IMG/VR virus record: IMGVR_UViG_3300027985_000974
Coordinates: 1-42,732 of that record
From: a virus
Direction: 5' to 3' (one strand)
DNA: 42,732 nt
In this document: positions 13,406 to 22,439 of the stretch, one piece after another
Layout of the letters: each line of letters begins with the position of its first letter
How positions within the stretch are numbered: position 1 is the first letter of the stretch
Notes under the pieces: model-generated
The model's database searches: none
Told to the model about the DNA's origin: nothing
What the model saw: only the letters and a program-made list of their open reading frames with translations
Translations under genes and position numbers: made by a program

Positions 13406-14868
13406 AGTCCTTGCTCCGCGGCATAGGCCTGGTGATCGGCAAGGGCCATTTCTCCGGGGTACACCGCGAACTCCTGCAAGCGGTTGTTGGCGGGTGTGGC
13501 TGCTCCCGTCTCGTCACAGAGCAACGACAGGTTGCCCGTTGTGCTCACGGCGGTGGGATCCATGGCTCGCGCAAGGTCTGTTGCGCCGAGGTCTGCCCCG
13601 TCGAGGTAGGCCTGGATCTGCGTGACGCCCAATGAACCTCCGGTGGGGCGCACGATCAGGTCCACCAGATGCCACCCCACCGACAGGGTCGGGAGGGCGT
13701 AGGCCAAGACCCCAACGACATCGGAGATCTGCAGGTACACCGTGGCCGCGGACACGTGCTGCACGCTCACGTAGTAGTCGGGGCCTGCGCCGAGGTACTG
13801 GGTCCACCTGCCGACCACCTGACCGCTCGCATCGTCCGTGAAGTAGAACAGCACGCGAAGGGTGTAGGTCGTGGCCGGCCATGAGACAGATCCTACGTAG
13901 CCGCCGCTGGTCACGCCCTGCACTGCCTTGTCGATCTGATCGGCGGCTGGCGTGATCCCGGACGTGGACGCGTTCAGCGTCTGAGCCGTACCAACAGATG
14001 CGAGGCTGGCGCCTACAACCCCGGACCACGAAGAAGCGGTTGCATCTCGACCAACGTAGCGAAGCAGAGCAGTCTCTGCCGCACCAGAGACAGATCCTTC
14101 GATCTCCCTCAGACGCAGGTCGACGGCGTAGCGGAGCTGGATCCGCGACTCGTCCTCAGCCCATGGCCGGGTCAGTTCGGCGGCGCGGCAGACGAAGTAG
14201 GACGAGCGGTTGGTCTTGTCCTCGTAGTAGCGCAGCGTGCGCGAGCAGGCCTCTCCGGTCTCCCACCACCACTCCAGGGCACCGTAGGGATCCGCGGTGT
14301 CTGCGTACTCGGTGAGCACCTTCTCCCGCTTGATCTCGTGCCACCGGATCCTGCGCTCGCCCAGGTCTCCAGAGCCGCTGAGGTTGTAGCTGCGCGACTT
14401 CCCCGAGATGGTCGACGTCATCACGCCACGCACCACCGGCTGCCGACGTGTATCCCGCATCGGTGGCCTGGGGTGGTCATCGTCCACCGAAGGAACCCAA
14501 CAGCCCTGAGCCGCATCAGGCGCTACAGCGCTGGTGGCGCTGGCGGTGTCGCCCACGAACCCGAACAGCGCCGGGTCGACGGTGGTGTTGGCGTGGCTCC
14601 ACAAGATCTGGAACGCGCTGTCCCCGGTGACCGTCACGACGTTGCGAGACGAGAGCGTCACCGTGAAGACGGTGCCGTCGGTGTTGGTGTTGAGCGCGTC
14701 CTCCAGAGCTTGAGCCAAGTCGCCGGAGCCGTTCCCCGACATCCAGTAGTCGGTGTCCGCCGCCACGGTCAGAGTCACGTCCTGCGCGGTGCCGGTGTCG
14801 ACGCGGATCACCGGATTGGCGGAGGTGAACCGCAGAGCCACAAGCAGGATGGGGTCCGCGATGGCCAC
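13402..14868 (-). CDS. Distal tail-like protein with C-terminal LamG-like domain
   Basis: 488 aa from GTG 14868, four bases after the tape-measure stop. The N-terminal half contains a strand-rich segment and a charged region (TLRYYEDKTNRSSYFVCRAAE, about 214-234) suited to a distal tail ring. The C-terminal half (about 270-488) reads like a concanavalin/LamG fold: GWHLVDLIVRPTG, QAYLDGADLG, LSLLCDETG, RLQEFAVYPGEM. Such domains bind glycans, so the protein may contact the cell surface. The domain call rests on sequence pattern only. Confidence 0.6.
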   Translation of the reverse strand: MAIADPILLVALRFTSANPVIRVDTGTAQDVTLTVAADTDYWMSGNGSGDLAQALEDALNTNTDGTVFTVTLSSRNVVTVTGDSAFQILWSHANTTVDPALFGFVGDTASATSAVAPDAAQGCWVPSVDDDHPRPPMRDTRRQPVVRGVMTSTISGKSRSYNLSGSGDLGERRIRWHEIKREKVLTEYADTADPYGALEWWWETGEACSRTLRYYEDKTNRSSYFVCRAAELTRPWAEDESRIQLRYAVDLRLREIEGSVSGAAETALLRYVGRDATASSWSGVVGASLASVGTAQTLNASTSGITPAADQIDKAVQGVTSGGYVGSVSWPATTYTLRVLFYFTDDASGQVVGRWTQYLGAGPDYYVSVQHVSAATVYLQISDVVGVLAYALPTLSVGWHLVDLIVRPTGGSLGVTQIQAYLDGADLGATDLARAMDPTAVSTTGNLSLLCDETGAATPANNRLQEFAVYPGEMALADHQAYAAEQGL

Positions 14869-14871
14869 GAC

Positions 14872-17358
14872 TCAGCCCCCCACCGGAGCGCCGCTCAGGC
14901 GGTCCGCCTTGCGCACGAGGTCCTTCAGGATCCGGCCCACGCCGGCCTCGGTGGTGCCGACCACCGCGCCAGCTCCGAAGTGGAAGCTGTAGCTGTTCAC
15001 CATCTTCTCGCCGCCCGGGCCGCGGCTGAAGCCTGAGGGCAGACCGCCCGAGTCGAGCCCGCCGAGCGTAGGTCCACGAGACGACGTCCCCGAACTCGAG
15101 GACGACCGACCACCGCCGCCTCGAGGCGCGCCCGAGGAGCTGCCCGCCGACGTGCTGGAGCCGCCCTTGATCAGGGCGCCGATTCCCACCATGCCGGCGC
15201 CTACGGCGATGGCCGCCGCGCCTGCAGCGATGCCCGCGGCGCCCCCGGTGGGCGCAGCGAGGAACGGCACGATAGTGCCCAGGGTGCCGCCGATGACGGC
15301 CGCCACGCCGAACTGAATGATCATGGTGCCGATCTGCTGGATCATCCCGCCGATCATCTCGCCCATGGCCTTGAGCCCGTCCTTGCCGCGAACTGCGGCG
15401 TCGACCATGGCCGCGATGGAGCCCGCGATGCCGTTGATGGCCGTGTTGATGACCTGCTCCGTCAGGTTCTGCAGGCCCTCGGAGAAGTCGAAGGTGGTCT
15501 GCAGGCTGGCCTTCATGCTGTCCGAGAACCCCTCGAACATCCCTCCCGTCTCAGACACACGATCACCCAGGTCCCCCACCAGGCCGATGGTCACCTTCAG
15601 GGACTCGTTGGTGCCGTCGATGGGCTCCGCGATGCTGCCTTCCTTCAGCGGGTCGAAGATCCCGAACAGCGTCGCGTTGATCTCGGACGGAGACATGCCC
15701 TTGATGGCCGACTCAAGTCCGCCCGGGCTGCCGCCCCAGGCCGATCCGTCATCTCCTGCCTTCGACCTGGGCGTCTTCTTCCTGCCCTGGTTCGACAGCC
15801 AGTCGAGGAAGCCACCTACCTTTCCGTCAGGGGTGCCCATCCTGCCGAAGGTCGCGTCCCCCGCGGCGAGCAAGCCGTCCTTGAGCCCAAACTCAACTCG
15901 TTCCGACACCGCGCTACGCAGGCGATTGGCGAAACCATCGATGGCCGCGAGCGTGGGATCATCGCTCATCCCCGTGACGAGTCCCCGATCAATACCGTTG
16001 CCGAACGCCTGCTTCAGTGAGGCCTCGAACTGGTCCACGTCGAACAGGCCTCCGAAGGTCATCATGGCGTTGTTCGTCTGGACGATCAGATCGAGGAACG
16101 CGACTACTCGCCCCCAGCCCCCCTCCATCGCTCGCATGAACGAGGTGAAGTGCTCTGATGTGACCGCGATGAAGCCTGCCAGCTTCACGAAGGACACGTT
16201 GACGAACTCGGCAAACTCCGGAGATGAAACGATCTCGGTGATGGACGACAGGGTGTCGTTGATGCTTTTAAGTCCCTCGCGCGCGGCGACGGAGTCGGAC
16301 GCGGTGGACCCTAGGGCCACCTTCAGCGAATCGGTCAGGGCGTTCCAACGGTCGACTTGGAAGCCCAAGGTCTCGGTCATGCGCTTGGCTGCCTCGTCGC
16401 TAGACCCAAGCTTCCCCTCCATGTCGGAAAGGATCTGGTTGACCTTCTGACCGTTGTTCGCGGTCAGGGCCATGACCCCGGACAGCGCCCGGATGTTGCC
16501 GAAGAGCCGGGCCGAACTCTCGTCGGTGAAGTTCTGCGAGGTGACGATCTCGCGCAGGACCGCGTTGAGGCCCTTGGCCCGCACCGCCGCCACGTTGAAC
16601 TCGACGCCCAGGTTCTGGGCCTCCGCCACCGCCTGCTTCGAGGGCTTGAGCAGCGACGCGAGCACCTGCCGGAGCTGGATGACCGCGGTCTCGGTGCTGA
16701 TGCCGTTCGTGGTGATGGCGGCGACCGACGCCGCCACCTCATCGAAGCTCACACCCACCTGCCGAGCCACGCCCACAATCTGGCCGAGCTGGCTCGCAAG
16801 CTCCGAGGCAGTGGTCTTGCCATCACGGATCGCCACGAAGAGCGCGTCGGAGACCTCTGCCGCCTCAAGCCCGGTGCCGCGGTAGGCGTTCACAACGTTG
16901 GTGAGCGCATCCACCGCGGTGGTCATGTCGGTGAGGCCGCCGATCGACAGCTTGGCTGCAGCATCGAGTAGGTTGGTGGCGCCTGCTGCGTCGGTCGTGC
17001 CCGCCGAGATCGTCTGGTAGAGGGCCTTCGCGTTCTGAGTGACGTCCGACCCGTAGAGGTTCGCCAGGTTGCGCGTGATGCCCGTGATCCGCTCGGTGGT
17101 GAACACAGAGCGGTCCGAGATCGTCTGCACCTCGGCCAAGGCCTTGCCGTAGCCAATGGCCGAAGTCGTGAGCGCGGCGAAGACGGCGACACCCATCTTC
17201 AGGGCGCCGAAGGCCTTCGAGACCAGCTCCATGCCCTGGTTGATGCCGGTGACGGTCGTGCCGAAGGACTGGTTGACCTCCTCCAGCCCGCGCTTGACGT
17301 CGGACCTGTCCAGCTCCGCATAGACAGTGAAGGTCGGCCTGTTACTCTTCGTCGCCAC
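14872..17358 (-). CDS. Tail tape measure protein
   Basis: 828 aa from GTG 17358 (GAAGG upstream), overlapping the chaperone gene by 17 bp. Residues about 55-330 match the TP901-type tape-measure core (LANLYGSDVTQNAKALYQTI, the LLDAAAKLSIGGLTDMTTAV block, VGVSFDEVAASVAAITTNGI). Hydrophobic Gly/Ala-rich segments (about 35-60 and 665-760) would form the membrane-inserting part released during DNA entry. A Gly/Ser-rich linker precedes the C-terminus. It sets tail length; 828 residues imply a siphovirus tail of roughly 120 nm by the usual 1.5 angstrom per residue rule. Confidence 0.93.
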   Translation of the reverse strand: MATKSNRPTFTVYAELDRSDVKRGLEEVNQSFGTTVTGINQGMELVSKAFGALKMGVAVFAALTTSAIGYGKALAEVQTISDRSVFTTERITGITRNLANLYGSDVTQNAKALYQTISAGTTDAAGATNLLDAAAKLSIGGLTDMTTAVDALTNVVNAYRGTGLEAAEVSDALFVAIRDGKTTASELASQLGQIVGVARQVGVSFDEVAASVAAITTNGISTETAVIQLRQVLASLLKPSKQAVAEAQNLGVEFNVAAVRAKGLNAVLREIVTSQNFTDESSARLFGNIRALSGVMALTANNGQKVNQILSDMEGKLGSSDEAAKRMTETLGFQVDRWNALTDSLKVALGSTASDSVAAREGLKSINDTLSSITEIVSSPEFAEFVNVSFVKLAGFIAVTSEHFTSFMRAMEGGWGRVVAFLDLIVQTNNAMMTFGGLFDVDQFEASLKQAFGNGIDRGLVTGMSDDPTLAAIDGFANRLRSAVSERVEFGLKDGLLAAGDATFGRMGTPDGKVGGFLDWLSNQGRKKTPRSKAGDDGSAWGGSPGGLESAIKGMSPSEINATLFGIFDPLKEGSIAEPIDGTNESLKVTIGLVGDLGDRVSETGGMFEGFSDSMKASLQTTFDFSEGLQNLTEQVINTAINGIAGSIAAMVDAAVRGKDGLKAMGEMIGGMIQQIGTMIIQFGVAAVIGGTLGTIVPFLAAPTGGAAGIAAGAAAIAVGAGMVGIGALIKGGSSTSAGSSSGAPRGGGGRSSSSSGTSSRGPTLGGLDSGGLPSGFSRGPGGEKMVNSYSFHFGAGAVVGTTEAGVGRILKDLVRKADRLSGAPVGG

Positions 17359-17731
17359 GTGCCTTCATCCTCCGTCTCTGCTCTCGGGCGTCGGCCGCCA
17401 TCATCACGGCCCGGGCCTCAAGCTCGAAGTTGCTCAGCGTCTCGAAATCCTGCCGCGTGATCTCCCGTTGGCCGAACTTCCACGCAGTCCACGTCGTCCA
17501 CAGCTCCTCGTCTTGGGCGAGCGCCGAGAGGGGGTGCAGGCGCGTCCACACGCCCTGTCCGTCCTCTCCGATCCAGCCCTCGTCCGCAGCTTCCACCTCC
17601 TCTTCACGCGGGTCCCACCGCGTGCTGAATTCCTGCCCCGGCTCCAGCCACCCGCACTCGTCGAGCAGCTCAACCGTGGCCTCGTCAGGCGTCGGTGCGT
17701 CCCCCGGCCTCCACGTGGCCAGGATGCGCAA
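17342..17731 (-). CDS. Tail assembly chaperone, frameshift-dependent C-terminal part
   Basis: The frame is open from 17785; the only early start is TTG 17731, with no Shine-Dalgarno sequence. It begins inside the preceding chaperone gene, in the frame reached by a -2 (or +1) shift. The product is acidic then helical and basic at its end (EQRRRMKARGDEE). Position just before the tape measure and the overlapping frame are the lambda G/T arrangement. So it is probably expressed mainly as a 343-aa fusion with the upstream product, although independent initiation at TTG cannot be excluded. Confidence 0.7.
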   Translation of the reverse strand: MRILATWRPGDAPTPDEATVELLDECGWLEPGQEFSTRWDPREEEVEAADEGWIGEDGQGVWTRLHPLSALAQDEELWTTWTAWKFGQREITRQDFETLSNFELEARAVMMAADAREQRRRMKARGDEE

Positions 17732-18371
17732 CAGGAAACGTCTGACTTCGCCGGAGCGTCTGCAGCGAGATGACCTTGGCCATCAGGCGCAGCTGCTCGG
17801 CGAAGTCGAGACCCTCCAGGAACTCCACGATCTCGGCAGTGAACTCGGTGCCCTTGCTCTGGGCCTCCGCGGCGGTGCGGTCCGCCTCCTCCAGCCCCTC
17901 GACACCGTCCAGGTACGCCACGCCCTCAGCGAAGACCATGCCGACCAGCTCCTGGTAGCCCTTGAGTCCCTCCGCGGTGAGCGCGCCCTTGCTGTAGAGC
18001 TCCGGGATCCAGTCCCGCTTTGTGAAGTCCTTCCGGTGCTGGCCCAGGCGCTTGGCCTCGGCGATCTGCAGGCCGCTCTGCGTCTGCTGCCAGACCTGGG
18101 CCTTCTTCGGGCCCACGTAGCGGAGCCCTGCGACCACGTCGCGCAGGTCCTCGTTGGTGGTCACCGCCACCGGCTCGGGGCTGCTCGCGTCCGCGAGGGC
18201 CGCGCTCATCTCCTCGAGCAGGAGGGCGACCTCCTCGGGCGAGAGCTGCTCCTCGGCTTGCGCCTTGGCCAGGACCTCGGCGGCCTTGGTCGGCACCTCG
18301 CGCGTCTTGCGCCCCGCGTAGAGCGGCAGCGGGTGGACGCTGTTCTTCTCCGGTCGTCGTAGCTTTCTCAT
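17685..18371 (-). CDS. Tail assembly chaperone (G-like)
   Basis: 228 aa; ATG 18371 with GGAG 8-9 nt upstream. Predicted soluble, mostly helical and acidic, with a Glu/Ala-rich stretch (EEQLSPEEVALLLEEMSAAL). It lies between the tail tube and tape measure, where the chaperone that coats the tape measure is encoded. The stop at 17685 is 12 nt past a GGGGGA string, allowing a shift into the next frame. In this family a small fraction of ribosomes shift and the ratio matters for tail assembly. Confidence 0.75.
   Translation of the reverse strand: MRKLRRPEKNSVHPLPLYAGRKTREVPTKAAEVLAKAQAEEQLSPEEVALLLEEMSAALADASSPEPVAVTTNEDLRDVVAGLRYVGPKKAQVWQQTQSGLQIAEAKRLGQHRKDFTKRDWIPELYSKGALTAEGLKGYQELVGMVFAEGVAYLDGVEGLEEADRTAAEAQSKGTEFTAEIVEFLEGLDFAEQLRLMAKVISLQTLRRSQTFPVAHPGHVEAGGRTDA
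17699..17705 (-). promoter_or_regulatory. Candidate -2 programmed frameshift site GGGGGAC
   Basis: The upstream gene reads GGG GGA CGC in its frame. Slipping back two bases after GGA gives GAC, which is exactly in frame with the downstream chaperone. The zero-frame stop follows at 17685-17687. The product would be 224 residues of the first protein plus 119 of the second. A -2 shift at a G-run is known for Mu-type tail chaperones. Confidence 0.5.
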
Positions 18372-18400
18372 GGTGGTGGCTCCTTGGTCTCCTTCGCGGG

Positions 18401-19603
18401 CTACGCCCGGCAGAACTGGAAGATGTGCGGCCCGGCGCCAGGGTTGGAGGCCTTGAACTGGACCTCCTGCCGGGCCACGCCGTTGTCATCCGTGCGGGTG
18501 ACGACCATGGCCTGGACCTGGTCGAAGTGCACCGCGCAGGTGTTGAGCACGCCGCCGCTAAGGATGCCGCCGCCGATCTGCACAAGCAGGCGGCCCTTCG
18601 TGACGTTGCGCTTCAGGTCGTTGATCGCGTTTGTGTACTGAGGCCGGATGGTCACCATCGGCGCCTGGAACACGTGCTCATCGCCCGCACGACCCTCAGA
18701 CCCGGCGGTGCTCTGAATCTCCGCAGCCGAGATGCCGAAGTCGATGGTGATCTCCGCGCTGCCGTAGTTGGTCCCGTTGAACCACACCGGCGAACGCACG
18801 CCGCGGATCGGGGTGATGGCCGGCGCCACAACAGCGGCGGGCAGGCTGGCCTTCGACTCAGCGATCTTGGTGTTCCCACGCCAACTGGTGACGAGCTTGG
18901 CGCGGCCACCCCCTGCAGGGATCCGCAGCTGCTTCGAGGTGCATCGGCCTCCAAGCAAGGTATAGTCCTGGCCGGCATCGCGGTAGACGAACGCCATGGG
19001 CAAGCCGCCGTCGTCGTCGAAGGTGTAGCGCTTCACGCCGAACACTACGGCGGCACCGGTGGGCGGCACGGTGCCGTAGTCGGCGAAGCCGGGCGTGATC
19101 GTGTAGCTGTTGTCCGCGGGGTCCACGGTCACGAGCTCCCACTGGGTGCGAGGCAGCGCCGGCACGCCGGCCTCGTAGACGGGCACGAGGTCGTAGAGAT
19201 CGAGCACGTCCCCGTCGAGCGTCATCGCGGTGGCGCCCCCGATGGAGGCCACACCCTCGCCCGGAGTGGTGGCCAGGGTGGCGCCGAACACGTGGGCCAA
19301 GATGTCGTCGTACCAGTCCGCGGTGACGGTCGACGCATCGACCCCATCCCCCGCCGCGGTGGCAAGCCCGATTACTGGCGTCTCCACGCCACTCAGCTCC
19401 CAGCCGTCTGGGCCCTCCTCGAGCCCAGTGTCCCAGTTGTCCCCGGTCTGGTAGGTGGTGGGGATCGGCTCCTTCTTGTCCACGAGCTCCGGCAGCACGT
19501 CGCAGGGCCACGGCTTGAAGCCGCTCCCGCTCGCGCTGGGGTCGGTGTCGTATCCGCCGGTCTGCAGGGCGCCCCAAAGGGCCTTCTTTCGAGTGCGTGC
19601 CAT
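18401..19603 (-). CDS. Major tail tube protein
   Basis: 400 aa; ATG 19603 with GGAGG about 10 nt upstream. Beta-rich, acidic, with repeated strands and no signal or membrane segment. It resembles tail tube proteins in composition and in its place directly before the chaperone pair. Residues 90-330 carry the likely tube barrel. It is larger than many tube proteins, so one domain may be an external decoration. Assigned by synteny more than by motif. Confidence 0.7.
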   Translation of the reverse strand: MARTRKKALWGALQTGGYDTDPSASGSGFKPWPCDVLPELVDKKEPIPTTYQTGDNWDTGLEEGPDGWELSGVETPVIGLATAAGDGVDASTVTADWYDDILAHVFGATLATTPGEGVASIGGATAMTLDGDVLDLYDLVPVYEAGVPALPRTQWELVTVDPADNSYTITPGFADYGTVPPTGAAVVFGVKRYTFDDDGGLPMAFVYRDAGQDYTLLGGRCTSKQLRIPAGGGRAKLVTSWRGNTKIAESKASLPAAVVAPAITPIRGVRSPVWFNGTNYGSAEITIDFGISAAEIQSTAGSEGRAGDEHVFQAPMVTIRPQYTNAINDLKRNVTKGRLLVQIGGGILSGGVLNTCAVHFDQVQAMVVTRTDDNGVARQEVQFKASNPGAGPHIFQFCRA

Positions 19604-19607
19604 CGTC

Positions 19608-20087
19608 CTATCCCTCCTGGGTCGTGACGCTGAAGGTGAACCGGGCGCGCCAAACCACGTCCTGTGGAAGGCCTGCGCCCAAACCAGATCTATCCCTCTC
19701 GGGAGCCTCCTCGGGGATGTCGACGTTCGTCAGCACCGCCTCGGCGACGTTCGTCCCAAGGTTCGGCAGCTGAAGGAACTCGGCCACCAGCGCCTGCACC
19801 TCGCCCTCGATCGCGGTGCACGCCGCAGCGTAGGTCCTCACCACCCCGAGCGGCGCCCGGGCGAAGTACGCCTCACAGACCACGATCCACCGGGTCTCCA
19901 GCGCGACCTCGAGGCGGATCTCCATCTGCCTCGCCATGCGCCACATCAGCTGGCGATGCTGGCCGTTGCCCCGCTCCTCCACCAGGTCGTCGACGAACCG
20001 GTACGCGAGCCCGCTCCCGTCCACGGCCGGCGTGAGCGCCTCCCAGGCCGTCTGCACCGCGTCCTTGAAGTTCTGGAGCACGGCCAT
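19608..20087 (-). CDS. Tail terminator / tail completion protein
   Basis: 159 aa from ATG 20087, four bases after the tail-tube start upstream in order and two bases after the connector stop. The helix-strand pattern (LQNFKDAVQTAWEALTP, then strands MEIRLEVALETRWIVVCE and VVWRARFTFSVTT) fits proteins that cap the tail tube and join it to the head. Function is inferred from order between head-tail connector and tail tube. Confidence 0.6.
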   Translation of the reverse strand: MAVLQNFKDAVQTAWEALTPAVDGSGLAYRFVDDLVEERGNGQHRQLMWRMARQMEIRLEVALETRWIVVCEAYFARAPLGVVRTYAAACTAIEGEVQALVAEFLQLPNLGTNVAEAVLTNVDIPEEAPERDRSGLGAGLPQDVVWRARFTFSVTTQEG

Positions 20088-20088
20088 G

Positions 20089-20547
20089 TCAGTCGTACTC
20101 CTTCGCCATCTGGATGCGCTGCGGCACCTCGGTGGTGTCCAGGTCGGTGAACGACGCCCGGAAGCGGGCGGCGCTGTCGGGCGTGTCCCCGCTCGCGGTC
20201 AGCTCACCACCGAGGCTGGTGGGCCGCACGCGTAGGCTTTCGATGTAGCGGTCCCACCGCTCCCGGCGCACGCGCGCCGCATCGAGCAACTCGGGCCGCT
20301 GGACACCCCAGGCCGCCAGCACCTCGGCCACCGCGTAGTCGACCACCGCGGCCCGGGCCACGAGCAGCTCGTCAGAGCTGGCGGCCAAGGTGGAGTTCAA
20401 GCCGAGCGTGAGAAGCGTCTGCCGGACCTGGGCCTCCGCCACATCCAAGAACCCGTCCACCTCGGTGGAGGACGGGGAGGACGTGGCGCCGATCGTGCCG
20501 TACGCCAGGCGCGCGGCAACGTCGGCGGTGGAGCTCCAGGTCGGCAC
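20089..20547 (-). CDS. Head-tail connector (gp6-like adaptor)
   Basis: 152 aa from GTG 20547 with GAGG about 9 nt upstream. Mostly helical: STEVDGFLDVAEAQVRQTLL, LLVARAAVVDYAVAEVLAAW and VRRERWDRYIESL are the expected helices of adaptor proteins that sit under the portal. Position after the capsid and before the tail terminator supports this. No exact family motif is claimed. Confidence 0.65.
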   Translation of the reverse strand: MPTWSSTADVAARLAYGTIGATSSPSSTEVDGFLDVAEAQVRQTLLTLGLNSTLAASSDELLVARAAVVDYAVAEVLAAWGVQRPELLDAARVRRERWDRYIESLRVRPTSLGGELTASGDTPDSAARFRASFTDLDTTEVPQRIQMAKEYD

Positions 20548-20558
20548 GGTGCGCTACC

Positions 20559-20918
20559 TCAGCCGAGCACCGCGGGGGTGATCGGGTCCGGGACGTCCTC
20601 GTCCTCGCTCTCGGGGGCCTCGGGCTCCTCGACGACCGGAGACGGGGGTGGGGCCACCGCGGCCTTGCGCTTCGCCTGCTTGGCGTCGCGCGCCTCGCGC
20701 AGGGCGGCCTGCTCCTTGTCCTGGGCCTTCTGCTCGGCCTTGGTCGGAGGAGCCTTGCCGTTGACGATCTCGACTTCGCGATCGCCCAGGAAGCGTCCCG
20801 CGATGCTGTTGGGGAAGTAGACGGGCTCCGGGCCCACCTCGAGAATCGGGTCCTCTTGGGTGTTCCCGTCCCTCACGTGGAAGGTATGCCCGCGCGCGCT
20901 CTTGATCCAAACGCCCAT
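20559..20918 (-). CDS. Small head-region protein with acidic tail (119 aa)
   Basis: ATG 20918 with GGAGG about 8 nt upstream. An N-terminal beta-like domain (1-50, VWIKSARGHTFHVRDG) is followed by a charged Lys/Ala/Glu helix (56-88) and an acidic Pro-rich tail (PPPSPVVEEPEAPESEDEDV). Such proteins often lie between capsid and connector genes. No family is recognised. It could be a head decoration or head-completion factor. Confidence 0.65.
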   Translation of the reverse strand: MGVWIKSARGHTFHVRDGNTQEDPILEVGPEPVYFPNSIAGRFLGDREVEIVNGKAPPTKAEQKAQDKEQAALREARDAKQAKRKAAVAPPPSPVVEEPEAPESEDEDVPDPITPAVLG

Positions 20919-20955
20919 GGCGTGATCCTCCAGACGGTGGCTCGTCCAGAACGAC

Positions 20956-20989
20956 GCGGGGCCGGCCAGCCACCAGAGGCCGACCCCGC
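20956..20989 (-). terminator. Hairpin after the capsid gene
   Basis: GCGGGGCCGGCC (20956-20967) pairs with GGCCGACCCCGC (20978-20989), one mismatch in 12, with a 10-nt loop. It follows the capsid stop on the minus strand. No good T tract follows, so it may only reduce read-through and help keep capsid mRNA abundant. Confidence 0.5.
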
Positions 20990-20999
20990 GCGCTCTGGG

Positions 21000-21911
21000 T
21001 CACTTGACGTAGATCGCGCGCTCGGGAAGCCCGTACTCGATCGAGCCGCGCCAGTCGCCCTTGTAGCGCCTGACCCCGTTGACGAAGCCAGCGCCGCTGT
21101 TCGCGGTCTCGGCCACCAGACGGGCGGCGCGCCGTTGCCAGATGACGAACGCCTTCACCACGTGGCTGCTGTTGAGCACCGCGAACCGCGAGGCATGTGA
21201 AAGGTCCATGTCGGGGTCGAAGATGTAGTCGAACCCGAGGCCGGCGAGGCTCGCGGTGTTGGCGATCATGCTGTTGGGGTTGGTCGCCTCGAGGATCTGC
21301 GCTCGCATGGTCGTCGGAGCCACGAAGCAGAGCCTGTTGAGACGGGTCCCGGCCGGCCGGCCGTTCAGAGACCGCATCGCGAGGAAGGCCTCGATCACGG
21401 TCTCCACGTCGGTGCGGGTCGCCGCTGCGGTGGTGCCCGTCTGGGTCACGATGTTGCTGAACGCTGCGCGCTGCTGCTTTGCGGGGTGCGTAGCATTGAA
21501 GAACGACACCCCATCCCAGGACTGGCCCGTCTCGCCGCTGGTGATGGCCGCGATCAGGAGAGCGTTGGGGAGAAGAACCGCCTCACGGCCCATCTCCTGC
21601 ACCTTCTCCGGGAAGGCGCCGAGCTGATCATCCTCCCAGTCGTCCTCGTGGATCTCAACGCCAGCGCCGTAGCGCTTCATGGTGTGGTTCACCACGTCGT
21701 CGAGCATGGGTGAGAACTTCATGGGGTCGTGCTGGTTCTGCAGCTCGAACTTCGGGGCGCTGCCTGCGATCGGGCTGGTCATGACGCGACCAGTGGCCGT
21801 GCGCGGGGTCGCCATGAAGGGGAGGTACGACTCCGGAGCCGCCTCCTTCATGGCCTCGATGTAGAGACGGTTGGCGGCCTGATCGAGCAGGCTCGGGTTT
21901 TTGCTGAGCAT
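21000..21911 (-). CDS. Major capsid protein, Mu gpT-like
   Basis: 303 aa; ATG 21911 with AGGAGG about 8 nt upstream. The middle carries the gpT-type pattern (LLIAAITSGETGQSWDGVSF followed by FNATHP, about 114-140) and later strands (LCFVAPTTMRAQILEATNP; GDWRGSIEYGLPERAIYVK). It should form the HK97-fold shell. Neighbours are a decoration-like protein, a protease with nested scaffold and a portal, the complete Mu-style head module. The phage has no Mu transposase, so the head genes were shuffled into an integrase phage. Confidence 0.88.
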   Translation of the reverse strand: MLSKNPSLLDQAANRLYIEAMKEAAPESYLPFMATPRTATGRVMTSPIAGSAPKFELQNQHDPMKFSPMLDDVVNHTMKRYGAGVEIHEDDWEDDQLGAFPEKVQEMGREAVLLPNALLIAAITSGETGQSWDGVSFFNATHPAKQQRAAFSNIVTQTGTTAAATRTDVETVIEAFLAMRSLNGRPAGTRLNRLCFVAPTTMRAQILEATNPNSMIANTASLAGLGFDYIFDPDMDLSHASRFAVLNSSHVVKAFVIWQRRAARLVAETANSGAGFVNGVRRYKGDWRGSIEYGLPERAIYVK

Positions 21912-21963
21912 CTTGCGGTCCTCCTGACCTTTCCGGCTGGCGCTCCTGCGTCAACCTGTCCTG

Positions 21964-22401
21964 CTACGCGTGCAGGCCCCTCTGCGCGCTGATGGCGGGG
22001 TCGATGTTCACCACCACCTCCGTCGCCGAGACGTACTCGGTGACCAGGCCCAGCGCGAGGGTATTGGTGGCCGCCGCGGCGTCGGTGCCCGCGGTCTGGT
22101 CGTCGTTCGCATAGGCGAACTCACCCACCTGCGCCTGCGCCATGCCGGTGGCCACGCAGTAGATCTCGCCGAACTGCACGTTGATGTACGTGGCGGTAGA
22201 GCCGTCGCTGAGGACGGACTCCAGGGCCACGCCCACGATGCAGCCGGCGCCGGCCGCGGCGGCGGCGGGCACGGCGAGGCCGGCGGAGTTGATCATCACG
22301 TAGCCCCCGGCCCAGATCTGGGTCGAGGCGGCCATCAGGTAGGCTCGGGTCTTGATGTCGCCCCTGCTCTGAAGCAGGTCACGGGCAGCGGAAAGCGCCA
22401 T
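21964..22401 (-). CDS. Capsid decoration / head stabilisation-like protein
   Basis: 145 aa; ATG 22401 with GGAG 8 nt upstream. Small, Ala/Gly-rich and beta-rich (AVPAAAAAGAGCIVGVALE, TATYINVQFGEIYCVATG), resembling D-type decoration proteins encoded just before the capsid. No membrane span is predicted despite the Ala-rich run. Assigned by composition and by its place between protease/scaffold and capsid. Confidence 0.65.
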   Translation of the reverse strand: MALSAARDLLQSRGDIKTRAYLMAASTQIWAGGYVMINSAGLAVPAAAAAGAGCIVGVALESVLSDGSTATYINVQFGEIYCVATGMAQAQVGEFAYANDDQTAGTDAAAATNTLALGLVTEYVSATEVVVNIDPAISAQRGLHA

Positions 22402-22439
22402 GGTTGGTTCTCCTCTTCCTTGTCCTTGTCCTGCTCAGG

